Below are positions 11,220 through 22,965 of a stretch of DNA of 64,000 nt, in pieces. The notes beneath the pieces were generated by a model that was not told the origin of the DNA, did not search any database, and saw nothing but the letters and a program-made list of their open reading frames with translations. Position numbers and translations under genes: made by a program. The first letter of the stretch is position 1. Each line of letters starts with the position of its first letter. This stretch comes from Terana coerulea. Lineage: Eukaryota > Basidiomycota > Agaricomycetes > Polyporales > Phanerochaetaceae. Where the stretch lies: NCBI GenBank assembly GCA_024811115.1, contig JAKOGH010000755.1, positions 1-64,000 of the forward strand. Direction: 5' to 3'.

Positions 11220-12663
11220 ATGGTCGACTGGACCAGTCCTAACGCTCTCGCGTCTTGCGCCACAGCTTCCAACAAGCTGATGTACTACGTCGGTGGTATA
11301 TACGCGTAAGTGTCAGACGCACTTTCGCTTTTAGTGGGCTGAGTAGTCTCCACCGTGAAATAGTTGGTACTTCATCACGACTCTGCACTATGTTGAGATT
11401 CCGCTCCTACGGCGCTCGCTGAAGTGGCAGTGGGTTTACGTGGGCCATTCGATAGAATATGCACACTCGTCGTCGCTGACACTGGCGTAGATCTACTATC
11501 TCGGTGCCCGCTATATGTCCGTGGCTATCCAAGTCGTGCTGTCAGTATCAGCTTGTCATGGCCCTACCGAACCATCCTGATGCAAGCCTCGCTTAGCTAT
11601 CATTCATTGAACTACAGCCCAGGTGCGTTCAAATGCTACAGTTACATCTTGCGATCGGCGCTCATGATTTAGCATGCTTCAGTCGACATAATGATCGTGT
11701 CGGTATGTGCTACACAGGCTTTACGTGGACGTAAGCGGACTGATTCTTGAGCCAGATGCTTGGCAGCCTCGTGTGTGTTTGTGCGTCTGGGAATCTCCTG
11801 GTTAGAAGGTGTGCGACAGGTCCATTCGCCATGCGAAAATGCTGCTGATTATATGCCTTGATCAGCATCACAATCTGGCGCAGATACCCGCTTGTCGTGG
11901 CAAGCCTAGTACTGCTGGGTGTTGGGCACGGTGCCATTGCTTTCTTCGGTACGTATATCTTTCGATCATTACCCGAGCCACTGAGAGCCCAGGATACTTA
12001 TTCTGCGATTGCAGTGACACTACTCGCGATATTAAACAACCGCGGGGATTTTGCACCTCTCGATAAACGCCCTGTAGGAATGAGTGCCGAAGAGCTGCTT
12101 TGGCTTTACAGTGAGGAGATACCATGAACCAATCTTCTATGCATACTGACACGGATTGGACAGCATTGATCCTCGATTTCATCATCCTTATTGTGACGCT
12201 TGTTGGCTTGTTACGCCAAAGTGAAGCGAGGTCGTCAAGACTATGGCAGAATTTGTACCATCATGGACTATTATACTCTGTGCTATCCACTGCAGTGAAT
12301 CTACCCTTGGTCGTACGTCTTTCTTGCAACTCAGCATTTTTATTCATCACAAATATTTATCACAGTTTTTTGGCTGGGGTAATCAAGGGCGTAAGTGCCA
12401 AGATATTTCATGCCAGCATTGGAAGAGGCCTGAGCATTTTTATCAGCTTGCATGGGCTACATATTCACTTCGCCGAGTGAGTGGCCAGTCTTAAACCGTT
12501 CTAAGTGTTCTGTATGCTAATGCAGTTCAGGCTTAAACGTCAGGTAGCCATGATTACGACAATGTCATCAGTGAACACACTGCTGATCCTGCCGCTCACT
12601 TCCAGTGTAATCGCGTCCTCTCTTGCTGTTACGTCAATGCTTAAGCTAAGACATCCGGAGTAA
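11220..12663 (+). CDS. Multi-pass membrane protein, paralogue of the 129-1481 gene; possibly decayed
   Basis: The start is ATG at 11220 (MVDWTSPNALAS). Exons 11220-11305, 11364-11439 (WYFITTLHYVEIPLLRR) and 11491-11540 (IYYLGARYMSVAIQVV) match the paralogue in size and phase. Later family blocks are also visible: ITIWRRYPLVVASLVLL near 11870, LILDFIILIVTLVGLLRQ then LWQNLYHHGLLYSVLSTAV near 12160-12310, and the terminal TSSVIASSLAVTSMLKLRH with stop at 12661-12663. The joins between 11540 and 11860, and the one before the last exon, cannot be placed without frame conflicts. The gene may therefore be a pseudogene or contain small indels. Role unknown. Confidence 0.55.
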
Positions 12664-13160
12664 ATATGTGAGTAACCCTAAAGTCGTCAACGGCTTTTCT
12701 TATACCTCGCTGCATCTGTGTCGTACAAGAAGAATTATGCAGCCCAGCGGACGCTCAGCGCTCAGTCCTTGGACCCAGATTAGTAAACACATACTGTACG
12801 CTTTCCGTATTATAATATCAGCTTGCAACGTAGCACAGTAAAACTTGCGATGGGCTCTAGGATTCGACCCCACTCAGTGGTTCGGTTTTTTGGGAAGTGT
12901 AGCAGCCCATGGTCATCTGTGCCGAGCGTGCTTCGAACCCTCGACCACTTAGCGGCTTACCCGCTTTTGGTCACATTGTGACGGTGTCCGCGTCGTTGTC
13001 GGTCTCTCCGTTTAGCGCCTGGCCCTTCGTTTCCCTGTACCACTCGTTTGCTCAGCTCAGACTTGGTTGACCTGGCTGTGATATCTCCTTCAGACGCGTT
13101 TCTTGAATACTAGACCTGCTTTCATCTGCCTGCAACCACCTTTCGCCCGAACGAAGCTTT
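12664..13160. other. Intergenic region upstream of PMS1
   Basis: I see no ORF of interest here. Two stretches near 12855 and 12930 contain tRNA T-arm-like words (GATTCGACCCC, CTTCGAACCC) but do not fold into a complete tRNA. The PMS1 promoter should lie in the last few hundred bases. Confidence 0.4.
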
Positions 13161-16100
13161 ATGCATAACACGACGAATGCTGACGCCAACCTGGAAGAAA
13201 CGCGCTCAATCAAGACTCTTGACCTTCTTTCCGCTCACAGAATTTCCTCTGGTCAGGTCGTAGTTGACCTACAGACCGCGGTAAAAGAATTAGTTGAAAA
13301 TAGCTTGGATGCGGGCGCGACAAATATCGGTGAGTGATGTGATACACGTCGTCGGCGCGTTTCCATTCATCTGGGAACCCTACAGAGGTGCGCTTCAAGG
13401 AATACGGCGTAGATGCCATAGAGGTTATTGACAATGGTACTGGTATCTCACCCGCAGACTATGCTGCTGTCGGTGCGTACATGCGTTGTTGCTCACTGGT
13501 TACTGTTGACTCATGGTCGTCACAAGCCCGCAAACACTTCACATCCAAGCTGTCAACTTACGATGACCTTGAATCGGTGGAGACGTTCGGGTTTCGCGGT
13601 GAAGCCCTGGCAGCCCTTTGCTCCATGAGTACGGTCACGATCACCACTACCACGCCTGCCACAGCTCCCGTTGGTACTATACTCGAGTTCGACAAATTCG
13701 GGCTCGTCACAGACAGTAGCGGGAAGGTGGCAAGACAGGTGCGCTTATTCTCCATATCATCTACATACCGAAACTAATTTACTGCGCAGCGGGGAACCAC
13801 GGTCGCCATCTCCAATTTATTCAAATCGCTACCTGTCCGCAGAAAAGAGTTTGAGCGCAATGCTAAGAGGGAGTTTGGGAAAACTCTCAATCTGTTGAAC
13901 GCCTATGCTCTTGTCCCTTGCTCCCAAGAAAATAATGGTGTGAGACTGACAGTCTCAAATCAACCAAACGGAGGGTGTGTACCTCGTTGGCGGTTCTCTT
14001 GAAACGCTGATGTAACCATTTATCTCCACTAGCCGTAAGACAGTTCAGCTGCGCACTGACGGCAGCCCGTCTTTGAGCGCATCTATATCTGCACTTTGGG
14101 GTCCGAGAACCCTTGAGAACCTGGTCGAACTCGACTTGACGTTCGAGGTTGAGACAGAGAATCTATCTTGCGCAGACAAGCTGCGCGTAATACCGATCTG
14201 TCAGTTTACCTTAGCAGTGAGCTTATGACCGATTCACTTACTGTTGTTGCCCATTAGTCGCAGTACCACTGTGTCGGTACGCGGGATGATTTCCAAGTTT
14301 TCCCTCAATAGCGGGAGAAGTACCACGGACCGCCAGTTCTTCTTCATCAACGGTCGACCTTGCGCACCGTCGAGGGTGAGTCAGGCGGCCGTTCTCGCCA
14401 TTTCAGGCCTAATTCAGGTCTTGCAGGTTCAGAAAGCATTCAACGAAGTATATCGAACCTTCAATGCTACCCAAACTCCTTTCATCGTCGCCAACTTCAC
14501 ACTGCCCAATGGTATGCATCGTTCTTGCTTGGAAGCAACCGTCAACGAACACTTTTTCAGGCTCCCACGATGTCAACGTCAGCCCAGACAAACGTACTAT
14601 TTTCATACATAGTGAAACTAATCTCATCCAAGCTCTCAAGGCACGTGAATTATACCTCACTGTAGTCACCCGCTCACCCACGGATCAGGTTTCTCTGGAA
14701 GAACGGTTCGCTTCCCAGCGCTCAACATACTCAGTCCAGGGTACACAGGCTCAGGCTCAGACTCAGGCTCAGTCGACAAACAAAGGCGTATCGCCGAGCC
14801 AAGCTGTAGAAAGTGAGGACGTGGATATGGAAGAGCCATCTACTGGAACTCCTGGCCCCAAGACGAGCTTGCCCTTGTTCCTGACCAGTGAGGACGAAGA
14901 AGACGGGCCACAGCATCCGCACGGAGGTGATGCGGACGGAGACAGTGATATGGGAGTACCACACCTTCTCATCGAACCTGAGGGCCGGGAGGTTGAAGCC
15001 TCAAGTCCTCCTATCGCCTCCGCCGCGCCTGCAGTAAGCAGTGTGAACGTGACGGAGGTTGCTCATGTGGACAGTGATGACTCTGATGTTGTCGAAATGC
15101 TAGACGACGAGAACTTGACCAGGCCAGCTAACACTGCCGTGGGGAGCAGGGTCAGCACCAGTCGCGCGGTGTCTCCAACGGTCACTCAGATGTATCATGA
15201 GGCTACGAAGCAGGTGGTTTCCTCAGGAGTGCAGAAACCAATGGGAGCGGCCTCACCATCCTCTGAGCCTTCTTCATCTCGTGTAAGCCCGCCAACTACT
15301 ATTCCTTCCGTTGGACATGCGGTGGCACGTCCGTCGGTGTCCTCGGTTGTTCGCACCACGTTCAACAACGCAACCCGAGTCGCTAAAACCGACGCCAACC
15401 AGCTGGTCCTCAGTACTCAGAACGCCTCGTGGAACCTTCGCAGAGCAGGAGGTACCGACGGCTCAGAACACGAAGGACCTCGCAAGCGGAGCAAACTCTC
15501 GCATGAGAGTGCGCCGCAACAAGGTCCTTCAGTCGCACAACGATCGGTAAAGGAAGCTTTCAAGTCAAAGATGGCCAGTTATGCCCTTCCCGGGAGTCAG
15601 CTGGCTCAAAATCCTCGCGAAGCGCAGTCAGAAGACAGCGATGAGGATCAGGAGTCCAATGAAGACACCGACACACCAGGTCCCGATGCGACGAACTCCA
15701 AAGTCAGCGATCCCGTCAGTGAAAACGGCGAAGCAGGCGATGCGACAAGTCCAAAACGTACGCCGTCTATAGACGTGGATTCCGTCGCGAGTTTACTGCG
15801 GAAGAAGCAACGCAACCTAGGCACAAGTGAGAGCGATGACAGCCTTTTAGCCCAATCAACGGTAGAGACGAAAGCACCCGAGATTATCAGGGCATCGCTG
15901 GTGGATACTGTGGACTTACACTTCGACTTGGCCAGAACTAGGACGGCATGGGGCCGTATTCGTCAACGCCGAACGAACAGTTCAGATGCGACAGGAGGTG
16001 TCCGTGAGCTCGGTGAGCTCTTGGCGCATGCTGCTGGGATCCGAAGCGAGGAGTTAGACGGATCTAAGGCCGACGAAGCGCTCTCCAGGGTCATCGACAA

Positions 16101-16961
16101 GGCAGATTTCGCCTCGATGCAGGTGATAGGCCAGTTCAACTTGGGGTTTATCCTCGTCCGAAGGCGCATATCCACCGACCGATCAGAAAGCGTCACCGTG
16201 GCAGGCGCCCGCGACGCTGCCATTATGGACGACTTGTTCATCGTCGACCAGCATGCCGCGGACGAGAAGTACAACTTCGAGACTCTCCAGGAAACGACAA
16301 AGATAGACTCGCAGTCACTTATCCGGTTCGTATCTCTCCGTGCACGACGATGTTATTGGCGCTCACGTGCGTTCCACAGACCCAAGCCTCTCGAACTTAC
16401 AGCCGCCGATGAACTCCTGGCATGGGACAACCTTGACGTACTTCGCCAGAATGGTTTCGAGATTGACTCCGACGAACCCGGCGACAAACCAGAGGAGAGT
16501 CATCGTTCCTTAAGACTAGTAGCGCAGCCAGTGAGCAAGAGCACGGTCTTCGACATGAAAGGTAACGCCATCCCGTCACTCCCGGCGGTGCCTCACACTG
16601 ACTGGGAAATTAGACCTGGAAGAGCTCTTGGACTTGTTACGGGATAGACCCCAGGGTCAGATGGTACGCTGCAGCAAGGCTAGGTCAATGTTTGCCATGC
16701 GGGCGTGCAGGAAGAGCGTCATGGTTGGTATGCCGCTTAAGCTGCAGCAGATGATCACTGTAAGTCGAGAACTCATGACCAAGTGTAACTGCATTTAGCT
16801 CATGGAGTGTATAGATCGTGCGGCACATGGGAACAATGAGCCAACCTTGGAACTGCCCACATGGAAGACCCACTATGCGTCATCTCTCTGATATCTCCAA
16901 CCTAGGCAGGAGTCATTTCGCCGATAAACATCTTGATTGGCACACATTCACTCCGAATTGA
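13161..16961 (+). CDS. PMS1: MutL-family mismatch repair endonuclease, PMS1 (human PMS2 type)
   Basis: Subunit of the MutL-alpha heterodimer (with MLH1) that nicks DNA in nuclear mismatch repair. Eleven exons keep phase from ATG 13161 to TGA 16961: 13161-13329, 13386-13472, 13527-13738, 13790-13974, 14033-14203, 14258-14375, 14427-14511, 14561-16325, 16380-16561, 16614-16759 and 16815-16961, giving 1088 aa. N-terminal GHL ATPase motifs are [15 protein letters not shown] (near residue 45), DNGTGI (about 70) and [15 protein letters not shown] (about 107). The centre is an acidic, Ser-rich linker. The C-terminal endonuclease motif [12 protein letters not shown] fits DQHAx2Ex4E (near 904). ACRKSVMVG and [11 protein letters not shown] follow, so the metal-site elements are present. 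One donor (14204, GTTTAC) is weak but is required by phase. The gene looks intact. Confidence 0.93.
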
Positions 16962-19900
16962 TTAGGATCTTCACGTCGTATTTTAGCTGCAATATAATCG
17001 TGCTTCGCCAATATCAGCGTGCTTCCAAACAGAGGCATTTCTATATTTGGTATGTCCTGTATTCGCCGCGCCGTGCGGTTCTTGGCCTCCCGCATTCCTC
17101 GTCCCTACGCTGTCTGCTCAGGATCGTGTGGCCAGCGGGGTCTGTATGCCGTACCCATTGAATCGTCTGGGTTTCATCGCCTGCGGAAACCATCAAGGCC
17201 GCTGGGTACTATCGGGTTCAAGAACGACAGCGTACTTGGTCCCGGGCCAGTAGAATTGAACACTCTCACGGTACGTGCTTTGCGGCCTTCGAGTGTTCCC
17301 ATGGTTAGCATGCTTGACGCGTCCGCAGTAAGCTTGGCTGATAAATGTGTAATAGACTCGTACCATGAGCCCCAGTGTCTGCAGTACCGACGGAAAGTGC
17401 TAAAGTAACAAGTCATGCAATGGCAAGCAGTATATCGGTAGGAAGCTCACTTCCTTCTGTCTAAAGCAACAACTGAATGTCTCGGCTCGCAGGACTTAGA
17501 CTTCAGGCAGCGTAAGCTGGCGGCTTTGTCATATCTCAGCCTTCGATCGCACTCCTTGCCGTCATTGACTTGATGTGACTTTTTCGTCCATTCATAGGCA
17601 CCAAGAGTTAGTCCCGACGCATGCTCAAGCGCAAGCTCGCTGTGGAGTACTGAAGACGTCTCACCATGAGGTCTGCCGACTCATGGCAAAGCGTACCACG
17701 GGATTAGCAGCCCTGAATCATTTTAGGTGAAATTACACCAAGCATCGCAAATTTCAGCGCGGTTACCGCAGCGGTGCGAATTTCCTCTGCGAAGTCCTGT
17801 AGCGTATCCATTGACATGTGCATGCGTTGTGATTGATACGGCTCGATGCAAAGGGCGAGGACAAACCAGTGGATTATTGGTATCAGCCAAGCATTTGCAG
17901 TTGCCACCACCGTTTGCAGCGTTGCCTTGGCTGGCTGCAAATCCGGTGGACTGCAACCGCGGCCGTCTTATGTACGGCACAAGGAGCTCTATCGGATCTC
18001 AGCCAACCCAACCGCCGTAACAGCGAAGACTCGGATTGCGGTCGAGTACTCACCGAGCTCAAGGACAGCGGTTCATGGCTGGAGCATACCATGGTACCAG
18101 TGTGCCGGTGAGTACACTGTCTGTCCGCGCTGCCAGGTGGTGTGAGAGCTTACTTAATTTTCTGTCGTACAATCTTTCCCCATCTGTGCAAGAAGTACGT
18201 GCCTCACCCGGGAGCAGAGACGGGTTGATGAACGAGCATCTTGGCTTCTTATGCTTCGCTCGAGTCATCATATGACCAGAGACCCTGATTGAACTCTGCT
18301 GCCGCATTGCGTCCAGCGAGGCGTATAGGATAACGGTACGACGGTCCCCAATACAGCAAAGGACAATGCCGCATCCTCCTGTAGAGCATCCACTTCGTGG
18401 GGGAACAGGACTTGTGACTAACCGCCTTGAATGTCATGGGACCGCCTTGAAAAGGTGCGCCTTCCGATTTTAACCGCGAGAAAATATTGTAACATTTGGA
18501 AACAAACAGAAATTAGTTCCGCTGCGCAGTAGTACCCACTGCAGATAACGATATGCAAGCCTACGAAGACTGTTAGCCATAGTCAACGTCATTGTGGATA
18601 TTACACCGGCAGAAGATGCGCCAGGGTCAGGGCAAAAAACTAGCGTGCAGAGCTGCATACTGTCTTAGATCTGCGTGTTCAGGTATAGAAATAAGGGAGA
18701 GACTGACCTCTGAAAATAGTCCCACAACGGCCTAGGCGGGCGTGGGTAGAAAGATACCGAAGCGGTGGTTAATACCCATGGGACGAACAGAGCCCCAACG
18801 TGTGACAGGCGCCGTCATGTAGGGACCAAGGTCAGAAACGGAAGTCACGGGTCAAGTAGCGGTAGAAGAGCTCCTAAAGAGAGTCAACGCAGAGCATCCG
18901 CTAGAAAGGACCGCGCATTCATAGGCTCCGGCTCTGGATCTCATCACCGCCAGTGAAGGTGGATCACTTTGGTCCCATGAGTCTGATCATCCGAAGGTGA
19001 GCACCGACGGGTAGTGTGGGAGTCCAGCACTCACTTACAGCTATGGGTGACATAGACAAGCTTGGAATACCTGGCTAACCGGTCCGCGCTGCTGTTCTTC
19101 AGTGGTCCGCAACATGATAGAGCAAATGGGTGGGGATCCTCGGGAGCGGCACCAGTCAACCATACAGCGAGCACAGAGCGGTGAAGGGGTAGGGTGCGAC
19201 CTGAAAGCACCATCACATGCTGATTCTGAGTCCCCTGTACTAGGTTCATTGGGGACACTCGCCAGCTCTCGAGAGCCTGACAGCAAATGCGTGCGCTGTG
19301 GAAAACGAGAGAATTTGCGGTGGGAATGACTCGAAATACGGCTACGTAAGTGCCGCGCACTTTGCGCATCGGTGCGTCTCACCAGATATATTTCAGGGAC
19401 AGCACAGCAACCATGGCCAAGGTGCATCCCGCCTCCCAGCGAAACGTTGAAGACCAACTGACGCCCGCCCGCCTACCGCGTAGGTGCTTAGTCAGCGGCA
19501 TGGATGTCCTCAAGCTCGACGATAACAGCCGAGGTACGATTGCTGCGCCTTCATCTCCTTTCGACGACCCATCTAGCTTTTCGACCTATACTCATACATT
19601 CGGGCTTGATCTACCTGGAGATGTGATGAGAGAACCTCTGTTTGTTCCAAACCAGAGGCGAGCCATACCTACGGCTATACACTCGGACATCGATTTTCCC
19701 ACCGGTTCGCCTCAGAGCAAAGGGCGTAAGTACGAGGCTGGAGGGCGAGGAATTTCGGTAAGCTTCAAGCGGGACGGTCGTAGACGTCTTAACAGCCACC
19801 GGTGGAGTTTCCGAATCCGCTGGTGCTCCGAGAACCACAGGGTACGAGTTCGAATCCTTCCGCCTCCAACTAAGCCACCCGTAACAGCAAGGCGAGGATA

Positions 19901-20482
19901 GCTCCTACAACTGGCAACAGCCAGGGCTCTAGGGTTTCTGATATTTTACCGGATGAAGCTCGGTTTGCAAAGGTTCGCGGCCAGCTGTTATCAGTGACTG
20001 TTACCCTAATAGTTAAAATTCAGCGTGCTGGTTGCGGCGGGGACACCTTCCATTAATTCCAGAGCTATCCCCACTCAGGCACTGAGTTCTTTCTCCGCAT
20101 AACGATCTTCATTTTGATGGATACCCCATATCGTGCGTTCGAAACTTCGTAGTAAGTAGGATGCCGACGACTCAGCGACGTACCCCCGTGGTGCTCCAGT
20201 CCGGGACAGCTGTTGGATCACTCTACATCACTGTGGCAACGCTTGGATACTCGAGCCCAAGCTAGTGGAACAGCTTAAATACGGAGAATGGTGTGCGCCA
20301 ATTCCAGACTGTCCGAGCCAAGCATGCATTGTAAATACACGTAACCCTGCGGGCGGCCGTCAAAAAGACAAGAAACCTAAGCTACTGCGTCCGATTCGGA
20401 ACGGGCTCGACGCCGAGCTGCGCTGTCGACGTCCCTCCTGCTGGCACCACCATCCGCGGCCCCTTGCCCCGCCCTTTGGCTG
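16962..20482. other. About 3.5 kb without a recognised gene
   Basis: Many overlapping ORFs of 60-180 codons occur on both strands. Minus-strand frames at 17174-17416 and 17704-17940 have somewhat protein-like composition, the latter with hydrophobic stretches. I could not join them into a phased gene or assign a family. A B-box-like word (GAGTTCGAATCC) near 19850 does not belong to a foldable tRNA. Confidence 0.35.
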
Positions 20483-21708
20483 TCATAACACCACTCGGAA
20501 GCTGTTGAGTGCCTTCCTGTCCTCGGGGGTGAGCGGGCTGTAAGAGCTTCCAGGTGCGCATGTTGGGCGAGGTTGCCCGGTAAAGTGGTGCGGAGGTGCC
20601 ACGGTGGACAAACGTGGGAGTGAATAGCGGGCATCATTTTGGTCCATCCGCGGTGAGGTTGTGCGATGGTGCTGCGCATACGATGTCGCTGCAGAGCTCG
20701 AGGAGGAGGGCACAGGTGAAGAGGGGCTCAGGAGAACCCGGTGAGTATCCGACGTAGGGCTCTGCGGCCATGAGGGAGTGATCCATCCCGGTTGGTCGTA
20801 AGGTTCGCTGTCGTTCTCGCGATCCTCGCCAATGTTCAGGATGCGGTGCTGCTTGGATGGATTTCCCTTCGCAAAGAAAACTCCATCGGGTATACGAATG
20901 TTCCGTAGATATTCGTAATTATCCACGACGGGTAACCGTGTGTAATCATCGCCCTGAAGGTGAGTGACAGTGAGCTCAAGGCACCCGCGCAAGAACTGGG
21001 AAGCTCACGGAGAAATATGCCACCACATGCCACTTCTTGGGGGCCTCATAGCCGTTGCCTTGTACTTGAATTGAGTACGTCTGCTTCGTCAACCCGTCAG
21101 GCTTGGAAGGTCGATCTTGACGACGAACGGGTGCTGGAACGTAGGAAAAGGGGTCCAAAGTCTTGCGGGCCCTGCACTAGCCGGTAAGATGCTGAAAAGT
21201 CGGCAAATAAGCGGCAAACTCACCGCCGAGCTGCTTTGGCGTCCTTCTCCTCAGCGGTTATCTCTATTTTCTCTTCATAGAAAAGATAGTCTCCTCGCAT
21301 GCGGCTCTGTGACCTATACCACGGTCAGATCCGTGCTCAAAGTCAAGCAAAGCGTCTTGCCATCTACGACCGTCTGTCCATCGTTCCAGTCCTCCTGCTC
21401 ACAGAGTGTCAGCACAGAGCGTTAGACCGTCGCTGGGGCTTACCTTGCTTGTGCTCAGCTTCCTCCCACACAAAGACGTTGCCAGATCCGAGCTGTTCTC
21501 GCTCGACTGTAGTCAAACGACGAGTTATAAGGGGCAAGATATTGAGTCGGACAGCTTCGAAGACAATATGCGCGTCTCTAGCATCGCGGAGGTCTGCATG
21601 AGGCGTGAGCGTCACGGTAAGCACCATTGAGTACGGAGGCCTACGCAAAGCTGGGTGCGTCACGCAAGGCTGTCCAGTGGGCGGCATACTGGTCGACTTG
21701 GACGACAT
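20483..21708 (-). CDS. WOPR-domain transcription factor, Gti1/Pac2 family (Wor1/Ryp1/Sge1-like)
   Basis: Nuclear DNA-binding regulator of the family that controls morphological switching and development in fungi. Five exons stay in phase: 21444-21708, 21361-21394, 21224-21313, 21009-21171 and 20483-20953, giving 340 aa. The first WOPR half is DARDAHIVFEAVRLNILP, ITRRLTTVEREQLGSGNVF, VWEE, then ERWTDGRRW and SQSRMRGDYLFYEEK. The second half is DGLTKQTYSIQV, KKWHVVAYFS and YEYLRNIRIPDGVF. The Ser/Pro-rich C-terminus ends SYSPLTPEDRKALNSFRVVL. The RRW/SQSR join requires a GC-AG intron (GCAAGA donor at 21360). It is an isolated gene, with no partner of the same pathway next to it. Confidence 0.88.
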
Positions 21709-22179
21709 AGCGGAGGGGAGCTGGTTTGGAGCGTTGGCAATCGCGCGGCGTAGGAGCTTTATAACCTAAACGGATATTGTGAAATACCGGATCGAGGGTG
21801 CTACGGAGAACAGAGAAGGCGAGGCTGAACTTGACCGGGAAGCAAGATTCATTAGAAGAAGCTTTCGATCGGTATCACCGCGAAGGCTTTGGCATGGCTT
21901 GTTTGGTATGCCCATGTAGCATATTGGCACCTATCGGCGGACCAATTCAGCGAATCAAGGACGTGAACCATATCATGGCACATACGTCTTTGGCCAGCTT
22001 CACAAGGCGGAATGTGGGCGTTAGATTTTTTGATCAATATCTCCGAGGTTGAAATGATACGTGGAATCCGCTGTCCGACCTCCTTTAAGTGCCTTGATCC
22101 TCTGTCCCTCCTTAGAAATCAAGAAATTCCCATGGTACGTGGTGGTTATCTGATTCAGAACTGCCTTCTCAGGAGCAAG

Positions 22180-22965
22180 CTAAGGGGCAACCTCGGCTGC
22201 CGGTGAATCCCCTGAAGTAGGCCATGCCAGGTCTGCGGGAAGATTCTCAGATCGAAATGTCAATTGAATAACTATGACATCTCGAGTGAACTCACCTAGG
22301 CCACAAATAAGCATCGGAAGACGCTTGCTACCATATTCGATCGGGTTACAAGCAGTCCAATCGGAGTGAAAATTGAGTAATCGACCCTTAGAAGCCCACG
22401 CGTTCGGCATGGAGCTGGCCATACGGTACGCAGAATCGAAGTCGTCCAAGAACTGCTGACAAACGAGAACTGGGTCAAACTTGGATGTTCGTAAAGACGG
22501 GAGGAAGCAGAGCCAATCGTACTCTGTACTCACCAAGCGGTTAAGATTGGGAGGACGTCGGCCATGGCTGGTCACTACTCTCACCGATGAATGCGGAAGC
22601 GTAGAAGGTGAGCGATAGCACAAGGATACAGCAACAACACCCGCAGTCGATCGATCTGCGGTCCTGAAGGCTTCTTTGTCGTGCCTCACCCCGAACTGTC
22701 GTAGCCTGTGTGTGTGCATATTTGAGCTTGCGTCGCTTGGCGATAGCGGGTCCAGATCCGATGTATGAATGGCGCAGACTGCGCGTCGAAGGCGTTCTTT
22801 GACAACGTAACGGCGCTGCCAATGCCGTAGTTCGCGTGATCGGACAACTCTACAGGAGAAGGAGAGCGTCAGATAGGCGGTTGCCTTTATGCAACAACCA
22901 AAATTGGAACATTGATAGATCGAGCGAATGCAGGGACGGGAGGATTGGTACTTAATGCCGTACAA
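22180..22965 (-). CDS. Hypothetical ORF, unidentified; exon structure uncertain
   Basis: A 261-codon open frame runs uninterrupted on the minus strand. Within it, phased GT-AG introns can be drawn, for example GTGAGT...CGCAG joining CGLG to DLAWPTSGDSP, and another that would link a hydrophobic stretch in a second frame (CCCILVLSLTFYASAFIG) to EYDWLCFLPSL. I recognise no family. It may be a genuine multi-exon gene with one membrane helix, or a chance ORF. Confidence 0.3.
   Translation of the reverse strand: MYGIKYQSSRPCIRSIYQCSNFGCCIKATAYLTLSFSCRVVRSRELRHWQRRYVVKERLRRAVCAIHTSDLDPLSPSDASSNMHTHRLRQFGVRHDKEAFRTADRSTAGVVAVSLCYRSPSTLPHSSVRVVTSHGRRPPNLNRLVSTEYDWLCFLPSLRTSKFDPVLVCQQFLDDFDSAYRMASSMPNAWASKGRLLNFHSDWTACNPIEYGSKRLPMLICGLGEFTRDVIVIQLTFRSENLPADLAWPTSGDSPAAEVAP

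Noticed and set aside
12845..12975. tRNA T-arm-like words near 12860 and 12935
   Set aside because: No acceptor and anticodon stems of the right spacing; at most a tRNA relic.
14731..15772. Alternative ORFs over the central part of PMS1
   Set aside because: Shadows of the linker-encoding exon 8.
19738..19872. Possible tRNA with GAGTTCGAATCC B-box and GGAGG/CCTCC ends
   Set aside because: The T-stem does not pair and the length is far too great for a tRNA with a normal intron.
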